The notes under the pieces are model-generated. The model did not search any database. It worked only from the letters and a program-made list of their open reading frames with translations, and was not told where the DNA came from. Shown here in pieces: positions 30,311-43,011 of a stretch of DNA of 64,000 bases. Position numbers and translations under genes: made by a program. Origin of the DNA: Nissolia schottii (lineage: Eukaryota; Streptophyta; Magnoliopsida; Fabales; Fabaceae); the NCBI GenBank assembly GCA_003254905.1, contig QANU01010009.1:1507-65506 (forward strand), written 5' to 3'. Every line of letters starts with the position of its first letter. The first letter of the stretch is position 1.

Positions 30311-33300
30311 CTAGTAACTATCCGCAATGTTTAACAGAGAGGAATACGTTCCAAGGAGTCCACAAACGATTCCTGCTGCAGCAATTATGTAGCTCAAAGA
30401 AACCTGAAGGTGTCAGAAACAGAAAACTTGAGTAAAATTGAATGAACAGGGAAACTTTTTTTTTGGGAGGGGGGGGGGTTTGCAATATTACTCAATGATT
30501 TCACATATATGGCATTGATAATGCATTCGCAGTACAGTTCAAGGTAGTCTGAGAAAGACGAAAAAAGGGTTTTGAAATTAAATATAAAAAAGGAATATAG
30601 ATGTGTTTTAGAGTTCCCTCTTGTAACAGAGGTAAAGAACCTGACATGCTGGGAGAATGTATTATATGCCTTTTCGTCTTGGCTTGTGTCATGTAATATA
30701 TGCTTTTAACAAACACCAATTAGTAATTACTCATTTCGTAAGTACATAATTTATTTAGAAATTATTACTCAGTACTAACATCAAGTCTGAAATTATACTC
30801 TCGTGAACGTAAAACTTAATGAATGATTCCCTTGATTCTACGATAGTATGATAGAAAAATAAACAAAAGATTAAAAATTAATCGCAAAATTAGAAGCACT
30901 GTTTACCTGTGTATTTGTAGCTTTTTTGCCCACAATTTTCAGAAAGCATAAACTTGGCATTATCACAGACTGAAAAATTTTTGGATACACATATTAGACG
31001 CAGTTTAATGAGAATTACGCATAAGGAACTGAGTAACAATAAGGGAAGGCACAATGGACTACGGAAAAATCTAGATCATATCAAGATGATTCAAACAAAC
31101 ATCATAAAGATAGATGCAAGTAAGGATCTGGAGGAAGGATCTTTTCTTCCTGGGGCGTGTATGTGAGAATTCCAGCTGTGTTATTTTTATCATCAATATA
31201 TCAAACAAGATCCAACACAAACACATATCTGGCTCATGGACACAATGCTAAGATGGTTTATGTGCCTTCAAAGACTAACGTATCCGAATATTTTTCAATA
31301 CAAGAAAGTACAATATTGGAAGAATAAGTATAACTTTGTCTCCAGCTTCTGTTTTCGTTCTACAGATCTAAAGGTAGTGTTTCATGGTAGATGATATACA
31401 TTAAGAAAAATTGATGGAAATATTAACTCAAGATAAAAACTGAATCATGGTATGACTTCCAGTCAGAATCATGATATCACTACCATATTTCTTCTATGAA
31501 AATGAAGCTTTCATAACTTAAACATCATGGATGTTTGACTAAGAAATATGTACAAGTATATACAAAGCACAAGACGAGAAGTGTGTGCTTACCACAAGTA
31601 TACTGAAGAGGGAACCAATTAAAGACATCACAAGCCCTGAAATTATAATTAAAAAAACAATATTAAGAGTCATTTAGTCTATGTGATCTGTATGCCAAGA
31701 TTTATTGTTCTACACAAGATTTTGCTACTAAAAATGTTTTGATGTATTTTTTTTTTTTATTGTCATCAAATAAAATATAATTTGTAATTAGAACTTCAAG
31801 CAAGGCAAGAACACTAAGATCTTGGCGGTTAAGGACTAAGGTAATAAATAATCTTGCACAAAAGAAGTGCATCTGACACAAATATACAAATTTCTACATT
31901 ACTTGCAACAAAATTCAAAAAAAGTGCAGAAACAGCAGTGAATTAATGAAAGTGACTTTATCATAATAATCCCAAACTGATTTTGTTTCCCAATGTTCTA
32001 TCAATGCGGAAGCAGTTCTAATTTTAAGCTTAAGAAAAATAAATATGGCCATGTCATCAATGGTTTAAAACATTTAACCAATCATATTTCTGGAGCATAG
32101 CCATGAAAAATACTACCTAGCCCAAGTAAAAAAGATTTTTTATACACGTGAAAATTGTTGCCAGAAAGTAGAAAAGAGCTGTTTTATAGGTGAAACTGTC
32201 TAAGATATTGCAAAAACAAGGGATTAAAACATACCAAAATCATTTTTGTTACAATATACAACAGACAAGTAGAGAAAACAAAATCCAAGCGACGTGATTA
32301 TATGAACGACATCAAGTGAAACTAACAAGTTTCATGCCAGTTTAACAGAGTTCACCAGTTTTGTTTTCAAATATGTAAAAAAATAAACTTAATCAGCTTG
32401 GTTGTTGGTCACGATTGAGAAACAAAATAATGATAAATGGGCAGCAACGAAGACTACACATATGAATATGAAAATATATTGTAATATTCCAACCTCAAAC
32501 AAACAAATAATTAAAGAGAATTGCTACAAATACATGGAAGAGAGCTATACATGTCCATAGTTATATCATCTTCCTGTGCACCGTTGACTAACTGGGAGTT
32601 CAATTTATAGTAAAGTAAACCAGAGACAACGTTTAAGACTTACCGAAAAAGGGAATCAGAAAAGCAGCACAAACTGTAGATACAACAAGTGCGGTTCTAA
32701 TGAGAATGAAACACCAATAAGTACTCGAAATTCTATCTGGCAGCAACTCCTCCAGACTTCTAGCCAGTGGGTTCATCAGCAGAGCATATTTGTTAACTAT
32801 TAAGGAAAAACAAACTAAAAATATTCAAGAATTTAATAAAGACATCTCCACATTTTGTACTTCCATAAACAACTAATTTGTGACGAAAAGGATATTTGGT
32901 GAATGGATTAACTACCTGAAAGAAGAGCAAGGTACACAATATTAGAAACTATAAATATTCAGTATATTGAAACTACCAAAAACAAGCACTAAGAGAGCCA
33001 GAAAATATCAAACTCACTGTTGTCCATAATGCAACTTTGGAAGCAAATGCACCTTTCGGCATATTCAATGTTATCTGAGACAAAGTGCTGTCACCAAACA
33101 TGAGGTAGCCAATGACTGCAACACCTCCATATACAAAAATGCACAAAACAAAACTGTATGCAAAGAAATGAGTTGAGGAATCAGAAAGAAGAAAATGAAT
33201 ATGTTTTCCAAGTGACAAAGAAAGTTAGGTACCACACCATGTTATTACTGCCTTAGTATATTGTCTTTTGTCAGCCATGGACTGGTAAATATTAGGAAAA

Positions 33301-35567
33301 ACTGAATGTCCTGCAAAACAAAACCCGTAGATACCAATAGCAAACGGAATTCCATCCCAACGCACCAGCTCACCAGTGTGATGGAATCCAACACCGTCTG
33401 TTGTCCCAACACAGAACACACAGATAACAATCAAGAGTGTTGCGACAACTCCTCCAGCTGCCGATAGTAATGATAAGTACCAGTTAGGACACACAAATTG
33501 TAAAAACTGAAAACAAGGAGTCTTTTTTAGAGTTTGGGGAACCTGATAGATAAGAGATTATGCGAAGATCCTTCAACCAAACAGTTGGAAGAATAATAAG
33601 TGCAGTCAAAATTCCAAACAGATGCACCGAGTCTAGCCGTAAACCACCCAAATCTAAGGATGTTCCAGGAAACAGACTAGTAAGGTTATCTCCTTCCAAG
33701 ATGATGAATTCCACACAATATGACTGCACTCATGAAAAGAGATCTTATGCATACGGTGCAGAGCAACAGAACACAGGCGTTTCAAAAGAAACGAAAGATG
33801 TGGTCGCAATACTTACATATAATTCAGTGTACAAAATGATCTGCAAGATATATCAAAAGAAATAACATCAGTAAATATCGATTAGTAAAAGCACCAGTTC
33901 AAGCATTGGTGAAGAGCTATCACAGCATTATTTTCATTCCCATGATAACAAATCGTCTAATAGTACAATTCTGCGAGGGCCTCAANAGCAGCAGATAACA
34001 AATAAAGCTCAATTAACAGTTCAGTGTGCCAAGTAACAAGCATTACAAAACAATCTTCTGTTAATTTAATTTTTGGCAAAGAAATAACAAACAATTAGAC
34101 TCACCGATACAATAATACGGCCATATCGTCCAAATGCAGCCTCCCCTACATCTGGGTAGCTAGTGATTCCTTCTCTGCTTTCAAAGCAGCGTTTCAAAAG
34201 GGTGGCCGTATAACAACATACAACTGCAAAGAAAAGCATCACCACCATACTGGCCCACCCTGTTTGCCTCACAGTATATGGTGTGGAGAGAAGGCCAACT
34301 CCAGCCATCACATTAATCCCTGCCAAGTAGAAAATAAGGATGGGAGTTGGATTACTTACTAACAGAACAAGACTTTCAGAGACGAAAATTAAAAAAACAA
34401 CAACAAAATTTTCAAGCAAAATAATCACCCTTTCAATCCCATTTATTTATTAAGCGGTAAACTGCACGCGAAAGTACATAGGGAAGAGAGAAACAGAGAA
34501 GAATAGGGAAGATAGGAATGAGAATCAGGTATGCTATTCAATAATTCTCCACTCTTGCTTTACACTACTTATATCTCAGCCTTCAATCAGGCCTCTGTTA
34601 GTTATTCAGTTACAATTTGTAACTAATTCTAACTCCCTAACTACTATCATATCAGAGGAATTGAATTCTTTATAGAGAACATACACACATCAAATTAAAT
34701 GTCCAAGGATATCGCAGCAGTTAAAGACGAAGCAGCTTACCATTGAAAACCGTTTGAGTGAAGCTGCATCCATAACCAATGGGCAATTCTCCGGTAAGCT
34801 GCCGGTGCACCGAAGCTTTCTCCCACCACGATGAGTAAGTGATGCCATCCTGACCGGATAGAAGAGGAGCCTTTCCATCTACTTCCAAGTTGCTCTTCGA
34901 ACGATTGGCGAAACTCGAATAAAGGAAACTCGGCCCTCGGACAAACGATTCGAAGTTCGGCGCCGCGGCAATTGTGAAAGAATCCGTAGTCTCTCTGTTA
35001 TAAACCAGAGAAGAACGATGAATTTCTGATAGCGGTCATCTCAAGATTACAGAAAGCCAGAATAACACAAAGCAAAAAGCTCACTAAGCAATCCGAAAAA
35101 TCAATCACTAAGCAAAATTTAATTAAAAAGAAGGAACGAATTATTAGATGCTTTTGAGTACAGCTTCGTTCCACAGACACAATCAAGCAAAAGGAAATTA
35201 AACTCAGAAGATTTCTCATTCTCACACGAATTTTTTTTTTTTAACGAAGAATCGAGCGGAAGAACAGAGAGAGTGTTGACGAAACCACCCGAAGAGAAAA
35301 ATAAAAGAAGGTTAACAGATAATACTTGTAACTCTGAGGCCATTGCTGAGAAGTGAAAGACTCGGGCTGCGTTCTACGATAACCCTCACCAAGACGATCC
35401 TCATCATCATCGCTGCCACTCTCGAACTTCTCGCTGCTGCTCTCACTCTCGAACTTGACAGCTTCAATATCCTGCTGTTTACCTTCCTCGTTGCCATCCT
35501 CGTCGTGCTCGTCCATGAAAAAATCGAGGCCCCTCTCCTTATCCTTGCTGCTGTTGTCACTCGCCAT
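30311..35567 (-). CDS. AVT1-type vacuolar amino-acid transporter, 12 exons
   Basis: An AAAP-family amino-acid transporter of the plant AVT1 group; members move neutral amino acids across the vacuolar membrane. Exons: 35567-35326, 34994-34741, 34319-34105, 33840-33817, 33723-33543, 33457-33238, 33153-33018, 32915-32896, 32789-32644, 31636-31593, 30969-30907, 30403-30311. They sum to 1638 nt, giving 545 residues with no stop, and nearly all junctions are GT-AG. The N-terminus (about 80 residues) is acidic and cytosolic. The transmembrane core starts [15 protein letters not shown]. Later landmarks are [46 protein letters not shown] and the end [11 protein letters not shown] 35567 has good context (AACAATGGC). 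The exon of 8 codons (33840-33817) is easily missed. The exon at 32915-32896 ends at a U12-type donor. I do not assign a paralog letter. Confidence 0.9.
32790..32895 (-). other. Probable U12-type intron of AVT1-like gene
   Basis: The 5' end on the minus strand reads ATATCCTTTT (32895-32886), a perfect U12 donor. TTCCTTAAT (32807-32799), a near-perfect U12 branch site, lies about 10 nt from the 3' junction. The sequence AAATAT is present on both sides, so the exact cut is ambiguous. With the consensus donor, the intron is AT...AA, 106 nt. No GT-AG alternative gives the conserved protein NPFTKYALL. Confidence 0.75.
34519..34655. mobile_element. Possible small insertion in AVT1 intron 2
   Basis: 137 bp lie between direct repeats AGGAA (34514-34518 and 34656-34660). 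The insert begins TG and contains a minus-strand TATA-like stretch and AGTTAG-type repeats like those in the copia LTRs of this window. It may be a solo copia LTR or TRIM. The TG...CA ends are not exact. Confidence 0.35.
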
Positions 35568-35625
35568 TGTTGCAACTATTCCACCACTTTTCCTCACAGC
35601 ACAAGATGCTGTGGGGGTGAGTAAC

Positions 35626-35636
35626 TGTATATATAA
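35626..35636 (-). promoter_or_regulatory. TATA box candidate for AVT1-like gene
   Basis: The minus strand reads TTATATATACA about 60 nt upstream of the chosen start codon, with a C/A-rich leader between. The position fits a short 5' UTR, but only sequence context supports it. Confidence 0.4.
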
Positions 35637-35639
35637 GAA

Positions 35640-36519
35640 CGTGTTGGCGCTGCTCTGTTAAAATTTGCATGTGACGGCCAGTGACTAGAGAACAGTACCG
35701 AAGAAGGAATGAGAGAAACGGGATTTGCGTGGCTGTAAATTTTTTTGAAATCTCCAGATTGGGACGTGGCAATTTGTGATTGTGGCCATGGGAAAGAAAG
35801 AAAGTTCCAGCAGGAGTGAAATCACTCTGACAAATAATATTACAATATAAAAATTTGGACCGAAAATTCTGACCTCGGTCAAATTAATTTTAATTTTGAT
35901 GCGTGGTTGTCACGTTAAATTTGATCAAATTATTTATATAAAATTTAATTGATGTTAAATTTTAAGGTGTTGAGATTAAATTCATGCTTTTTTTTAATAA
36001 TTTATTGACGTCAAAATATTTTTTAAAATTAAACGAGTACCATTTCTAAAAGATTAGGACTAAAATAATTGTTTACCCTTACTTCTGCCTACGTATGATT
36101 ATTCATGTTAAAGAGTTTATATTGCATGGAGGAGATAATCTTCATTTTAGTAGCTGATGTTGCAAGCATAAGCATAAGTAAGTTACTTTAGTGGTTAAAA
36201 TTAAAATTAATAATTAATTTTTTAATCTCTAAAATTATAAAATGTGAGCTAGATTTGTCATTGACTCCATTTCTTTAATGTGTTAACATATTTTTACTTA
36301 TTTATCATATTAAATATTTTTTTTTTACAATAATGAGAAATATAAGTGAAGTTGTAGCATTGTATAGGACTGCAAATAAAATTGTAAAAATATTTGTGGT
36401 TACAAATAATTTTTAATCATAAATAATGACATAATCTCCTTTGTAACTGTAATTATTATTACAATTTCATTTAATACGTCACCTCATTAAAAATGTGATG
36501 ATGCACTAACAAAAATGCG
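35640..36519. other. Intergenic, AT-rich
   Basis: The upstream flank of the AVT1-like gene. No coding region, RNA gene or clear transposon end is visible. Confidence 0.5.
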
Positions 36520-37095
36520 ATCCAACATGGCTGTTAAACTCTCAAGTTAACACGTAAACTTTTATGAGTTTACGATTTTACTACACAAAACGAGTTAACA
36601 CATTTGTAAACTCTTTTTTGATAAACCCGTATGAGTTTAAGTAAACTCTCGATTCTATTAGCGAGTTTACGAGTTAAAATCTACATATGAGTTTACAAGT
36701 TTATCTCAAAATGTACAAATTTTGTAACTTTGTTAGATACTTGCCTAACTTTGTTTATATTATATAATATATATTGAGTTTATTTAGTTAATTTCATATA
36801 TTTATCATAATTGAACTATGTTTTATTGAATTATAAAATAATACAGATACTGAATAAAGTATGATATAATCACTAAGTGTCAAGCATGAAGGTGTATTTT
36901 ATGATATTTCTTTCATTAATTTAACAATATTCAATTTCAATTATAAATACAATATTTAATCAGTTTAGTTCTTAATTATATTGCTTATAACATATTTTTT
37001 TACGTACGTAAATTCGTACGAGTTTACAGTCAAATTTGCTGAGACTCTACAAGTTTACTTAAGCTTTCGAGTTTCAAAAAACTATCATGACTCAA
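36520..37095. mobile_element. GTAAACTC-rich element (relative of 24350-25690)
   Basis: Clusters of GAGTTTAC/GTAAACTC, including GTACGAGTTTAC near 37015-37026, occur at both ends (36540-36715 and 37000-37075), with AT-rich DNA between. The motif and arrangement are shared with the longer element at 24350-25690. Boundaries are approximate. Confidence 0.4.
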
Positions 37096-37913
37096 ATTTT
37101 TATAACTTTTGAGAATAAAAGTCAATTTATTTAATTCAGCTGTTAAGATATTTCACGCAAACATGAGTCTTTTGCACATATATTAACCAAAAGTAAATCT
37201 CTTATATTGATTAACAACCCAAAAACAAAACCCAAAACCTATCGTAAATCTTGTATAAGAACCTATCGTAAATCTTGTATAACATAAATCTTCTTGTTTA
37301 GAAAAAAAAAAATCTTCTTACAATTACGGGAAACACGACATGAAAGCCAGTAAAACAACTATTACTAGATGATGTTAGAAAGAAAATTCGAGGAGATGAA
37401 CGTGGTATAAAACACAAAAGCGTTGTATGCGCAATATCTGCTTGCTAAGGTGGAGCTGACGTGGTCCATGATTAACATTTGTTTGGATTCAAATAAATAT
37501 ATAAATATATTTCCTTCGGTTAAACTTCAAATAAATACTGTTTTATGTCATAATATTTAATACTATATTTTTTTATTGTTGTAAATGGAGACGATAACAG
37601 TAACAGGATGATGAACAACAGATCGTGCTGAGTCACGAAACTGAATTCGTTGTCCTCGAGAGTATTATTCGGGTGTTAATCTGAACACTTCCCCAGGATA
37701 AAACATCACCTTCCAAATATTAATCTAGGTGTCAAAACTGGTGAGAATGATATTGCCCAGGAAAAAAAGGAAGAAGGAAGAAGAGGAGAATGTATGAGAT
37801 TATGGTACATGTTATTCGAAACATGGTTGGCTTTTTATAGAGAAAAATATGTAGTTTTCTAAGGTTAGTGGAAATTAATTTTTGGGCTGTGGATTTGGAC
37901 GGTGGGCGGCAAG
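37096..37913. other. Intergenic, AT-rich
   Basis: No supported gene. A 22-base direct repeat around AACCTATCGTAAATCTTGTATA occurs at about 37238-37280. Confidence 0.4.
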
Positions 37914-37949
37914 CACTACAAGAAAATAGTCTATTATCGTCAGAAATTT

Positions 37950-38510
37950 TCGCATTTTCCGTCGGCTTTTAGGCTTACCGTCAAGTTTACCATCTGTCGC
38001 AGAGTCGACGGTAAAGTAATCAATGGTAATAGATTTACCGTCGGTTCCCCGTAACCGACAGTAATTATCACCGGTTAAAACCGGCTGAAACCGGTTCGAA
38101 TGTAAGTACATTTGAACCGGATTACCGTCGGTTAATAGAGACGGTACATATAATAATATTTTATTTCTATACCAGCGTCGGTCGCAACTGACGATAAAGA
38201 TATTACTATTTTATTCCTTTACCGTCGGCTATAGTCGACGGTAAATATATTAGTATTTTATTCGCCATTTACTATCGGTTCATCAAGACGGTAAGGATAA
38301 TAATATTTTATTCATTTAGCGTCGTCTGTAGTCGATGGTAAATATATCAAGACGGTAAAGATATAACGTTACCGTCGGCTAGTTTTTCGTTTCCACGATA
38401 AAGATATTAATACTTTATTGTCTGAATATTAACATTTTAATACCGTCACCGTCCCCTTGATATCAGACAATATCTTTGGGTCATACTGTCGGTTGTATCC
38501 GACGGTAATA
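37950..38510. repeat. CACTA subterminal palindromic repeats
   Basis: Roughly six units read TACCGTCGGY...RCCGACGGTAA with a short centre (e.g. TACCGTCGGCTATAGTCGACGGTAA without its middle changes), each a palindrome of about 25-30 bp. Several are eroded to half-units. Such arrays near CACTA ends bind the transposase in characterised elements (for example TNPA in En/Spm). Confidence 0.75.
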
Positions 38511-38845
38511 GGTAAATTCCAAAAAAAATTTATTATTTTAGTAAAAAATTGTATATTAATTAATTTAATAAATTTTATTAATTAATTTTTGTAATTTATA
38601 AATATATAGAAATTTATATAATTAAATATTTATTTAATTAATATTAAACATTTTTAATTAATACTAAATATTTATTTTAATTAAAATTTTAATAAATTAT
38701 ATAATTATATTAATAAATAATTTTAATTAAATTTTATAATTTATAATTATATAGAAACTTATATTTAATAACTAATTAAATATTTATTTAATATTAATAC
38801 AAAAATATTAATAAAAAATTAAGCAATCAAAATAGGGAATCGTAA

Positions 38846-39105
38846 CATCCTAGCTAGCTAGATAGGCTTAAGCCGTAAACAATGTTGACTAGGTTGTTAT
38901 CTGCTTTAGTCCTATAATATCTTTGAAAATACTATTCACTTGAAAGTATGAACCAATTAAAAATTTTCTCAACTTATTTATGGAACATATATTGCAAGTG
39001 ATAGCTAGAGCCATGAGGCAGCATGATAATTATAACAAATTTAACAAATAATTAATTACATAGTGTGGTCCACATATATACATAATTACAAACAAACAAT
39101 TAACA
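38846..39105. mobile_element. Tekay-like LTR fragment (possible)
   Basis: 'taacatcctagctagctagataggcttaagccgtaaacaatgttgactaggttgttat' resembles the first bases of the LTRs at 4568 and 11628, and 'gtggtccacatatatacat' resembles 11891-11910. The match is partial and its right edge abuts the CACTA reading frame. Confidence 0.4.
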
Positions 39106-39116
39106 AACTTGAGCTG

Positions 39117-40560
39117 CTAGTCTGACGATGAAATGTAAACACTATCATCGTCATTTTCAGAATTTAGTTGCTCGTCAAAATCTTCTTCTTCTTCTTCTTC
39201 TTCTTTTTCTTCCCCATCATTGTCGACATCACCAAGTTGAAGCATTTCTGGTTCATCGTTTGTTGCTAACAATGTGTTCGTATCTGTTGTTTGAACAACT
39301 ATTGTTGCGGGGATTGGGTCCAACACTTGATACAGTTGATCATGTGATGATTGCTCTATTGATTGCATGCCATCTAACTCAATTCGACCACTGGGTTTGC
39401 TTTTGATCACAACTTTCCAGCTTGATTGAGTAGCTCCTGGATAGCTAGCGTAATAAACTTGTTTGGCTCTTTCAGCAACGATGAATGGATCACACCTGTT
39501 GTACTGCCTTGCATGATTAATCTCAGTAACGTTGTAATTCGGATGAGTTCGTGTTCCATTTGGGGAAGGATTGTACCAATCACAACAGAAAAGTACAACG
39601 TGATTAGATGGTTCATGATGTGCATATTCTAATACAAGAATCTTTTGAAACACTCTGTACCAATCAGTGTTTATTTCATCATTATTAGAATATTCACCCT
39701 TGACACAAACACCACTATTGTCTGTCTTTTGATTAGCTGCCCATTTAGATGTGTGAAACTTGTGTCCATTAACAAAATAAATGGTCCAACTAATCGCTTT
39801 GTTCATCGGTCCCCATTTCAAACTCATTAAGTTACTATCGTTACTAGAATAATTTTGCACCTAAAAAATGCATTTTAAAAGTAAGTTAAACTTAATCGAT
39901 TATGATTTTAGTCTTTTGTTTGGTTAAAGTATATAACATAAAGAATTTAAACATACATAATTTGCGAACCACGACGTAAACATTTGATCGGTGCATTGAT
40001 CACCAAATTCTCGTTGAAACATCCTGAAAATATGCATCAATGGTAACAAAATAAGAGATTATTGTATGTGAATGTAATAAAGTATATTAAAATGGTTGAT
40101 CGAACTTACACATAGTACGAAAGTACTTCTTCGCAATTGAGCAAAACAACAAAGTGAGCTGCTTCCTTTCCTTGCGCACTCAACTAGTAATCATTTCCCC
40201 TTCCAGATGTACGACCAGATTGATTAAATATAGAAAAGGTTGACTGATTAGGCATTCTTCCACCATCATCATTTCATCCTACTGTACTTCTGTTGCATGT
40301 CACATTAGGACCAACGTAGTACGAACAAAAGAAGGAAGTTTCTTTCGTCAAGAATGCCTCGCATATCGACCCCTCAAATTTAGCTCTATTCTTAACCGGT
40401 GGCTTGAAGACTCCCATGCATCGTTCAAACAGATACATCCACCTATACTGAACCAGTGGCTTGTTGAAAATGTCTTGTTGTTGGTGAAGGGTTTCATATT
40501 TCCCATTGATTTCTATGTCCTTGATCTAGCCTCCGAAGTTAACAGGGCCCCAGTTTGATT
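39117..40560 (-). pseudogene. CACTA transposase-associated protein (DUF4218/DUF4216)
   Basis: Minus-strand segments match the C-terminal part of plant CACTA TNP2-type polyproteins. At about 40560-40120 lies a DUF4218-like block (VQYRWMYLFERCMGVFK, KNRAKFEGSICEAFL, CSYYVG) with stops. At about 40024-39955 is FGDQCTDQMFTSWFAN. A 247-codon open end follows (39117-39860) with DUF4216-like sequence (HEPSNHVVLFCCDWYNPSPNG, NRCDPFIVAERAKQVYYASYPG) and a long E/D-rich tail. The catalytic DDE part is not present. In-frame stops and missing exons mark it as dead. Confidence 0.75.
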
Positions 40561-40620
40561 ATTCTTGAGAGGCCTTTTCTAAATGTCATGCACAAAGATT
40601 AATGTCCACCTTGGTACTCT

Positions 40621-43010
40621 CTCTATGGACTTTGGAGGTTAAAGATCCAATCTGAAAGGTTGTGTCTCCATGTCCTGTCCTCGTGTCCTAAGAAAACGAA
40701 GGTACAAAAAATACAAAAATTTTCTGTCTCGGGACACAAATTTTTGTGTTTGCCTCAGTAAACAAACAGGATTTTTTTCCTTGTGTCTCAGTATTTCTAT
40801 CTTGTCTCAATAAACAAACGGCGTCTAAGTGTGTTATAAAAAAAATTTATGCTTAAATTGCTTTTTCTTTGACCTATTCACTTGTACATAATAACACACT
40901 TGTAAAAGAATAACAATATAGACATAAGCATAATTATAAGCATAACATGATAAGTATGACAATAAGCTCAAAATCCTAAGCATAAACATAGGTAGTCGTA
41001 GGTAACTTTCATGAACATTCGTTTAGGACAATTTAATACTACAGACGATAGACAGAGTTTTATGAGCCAATTTTAAGTCATTTTTGAAGTTCTTATTATC
41101 AAAAATCTTTGTGAGCTAACCCCTAGTAAAATTTTATGAGGAATCCAAATATGCGATCGGATTTTATAGATTCTAAGCACATAATTAAAATAGGACCAGA
41201 AATCGTAACAATATTTATTACCAAAAATTATTTTTAGAGCTAACTAAAAATGATCATTGCGACTAGCATACATGTCTAATTTAAGTGGTTCTTTTTATCA
41301 AATTTAAGTTATAGTATTAAATTTAATACAATGAATATTTTAAGCCAAATTACAAGCACTAAATATTTTAAACATCTTAATCAAATTATGGTTACATTAA
41401 AATAGCATGCAATGACAATTTTCAATTCTAACTTTGAGAGACCATAACTCCTAGAATACTAATCTAATTTCTATGATCTTGGTGTCAAAATTTAGCTTAA
41501 GGCGTCTAATTTAACATATTGAAAACTTATGGCTAATCTCTAAGTATTGCTATGTGAAAATGTTCCTACAAATTTGGATGATGCAGAGATAACACATAGT
41601 AACAATTTCTAATGTAAACTTTCTTTGGTGATTTAACTTAGGAGTTGATCTTATTTTAAAAATATGGACTTATGGAAATTATATTAACTTATTAAATATA
41701 ACATAATTGAGTTTTAAGGTCTAACTCTAAGAAAAACTATGGAAAACATGTTACGCAAATACAAAGTTCATACTAGACAACATGCACAACTAGTTTTCTT
41801 AACATAAAAGATTCAAGATTATGACATCATATAGCCATCAAAGGTCCCAAATATATTCATGGGATCATAGTATAAGGGAGCAAAAGAAATAACATGAAAT
41901 AAAGAACTTACTAAAGTGAATGTGGCTTTAATTAAGAATCTCTAAACTTGATGATGATGAACAGGGAAGAACGACTCCTCCTTGCTATGGTGATGGAGGC
42001 TATAGCCATGAGCTACAAAAATAGTAGAGTTTGTGTGTTCTATGCCTATGAAAAGATGATGGAAACGAAGGGAGAGTAAATAGTGTTTCTGAGGTTAAAA
42101 AAATGTATAACATGAAAGGAAGAAAGCTATTTATTGGAAAAATATGGGGGGATAGTGGCGGATTTGTTGTTGGGAGAATTTGTTGTTTGTGAATTTGTTG
42201 TTTTTGGAGAATTCATTGTTTGTGAGTTTGTTGTTGGCGAATTCGTTGGTGGTTGAATAAGTGAGTTGCAAAATAGTTTGATGATGTGTATGTGTGTGCA
42301 TTGTTTTGGCTGTGATGTTGTGAGGCTAGAATGGTCATGAAGATGATGAAATAATTCATTGGTTTCTTCATCACAATTGTAACCCTTTGAATTAGCTTTT
42401 CAAGTATATAAAATGGGCATTAATTGAATATCTAGAACTCAAGATATTTTTAAATTACTATAACAGTTAAAAGACCCAATTTACCAAAGAAATTTACGAA
42501 GGACAATAAAATTATTGAGTGTGTAAAAATATTTTTACCAAGGATGTACCCTAGGTGTTATATCCGTAAAAATGTTTCGTATCTAATTTTAACCTTTCAA
42601 TAACTAATTTCAACCCTGTCGCAAAAATGCTTAGTGATACATTTCAATTGTAATGTAATAATGTTCAATTTCTTAAAAACGTAACAATGTTATTAACAAA
42701 CTTAAAATTAATCAGTTTAGAAAAGTTACTGGGTTGATTGACTCATATAAACCCTTGCTAAGATCTAGCGTAAATCCTTATTTCAGTAATCGCGATTAAT
42801 GAATTAGTTACTGTTATATATTTGAGGGGCTACAATTGACCAAGCCGACGAACCTAAGCCTTCATAGGGTCGAGTGGTCAAGTTCCAAACTTGACCCGGC
42901 CATCAAACCTAGCTTTTTTGTTTCTTTTTGGATAATAAAAATAACAATAAAATACTCTTTTTTCATATTAAAGTACTCTTTTTTGTATTAACATATCTAA
43001 TTTAGTATTT
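40621..43010. other. AT-rich repeat-like DNA, no gene seen
   Basis: There is a MITE-like end AAACAAACGGCGTCTAA near 40813-40829, with repeated 'gtgtctc' phrases before it. The stretch 40850-42560 has the general look of an eroded LTR and ends ACCCTAGGTGTTATA. No coding domain was recognised. Confidence 0.4.
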
Positions 43011-43011
43011 G

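Larger units (their letters stand above)
37914..40620 (-). mobile_element. CACTA (En/Spm) transposon, decayed
   Basis: The left end is CACTACAAGAAAA at 37914, the CACTA-superfamily terminus. Behind it lie subterminal repeats of the TACCGTCGGYT/AGYCGACGGTAA type (37950-38510). Minus-strand transposase-associated sequence follows at 39117-40560. I did not find a matching right end (TTTTCTTGTAGTG), so the element is truncated or its end is degenerate. An LTR-like fragment lies at about 38846-39105. Confidence 0.7.

Noticed and set aside
32886..32915. Extending the 20-nt exon to the next GT (at CTTTTC|GTCACA)
   Set aside because: It would add YPFLNK and repeat part of the conserved NPFTKY sequence. 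The U12 signals explain the site better.
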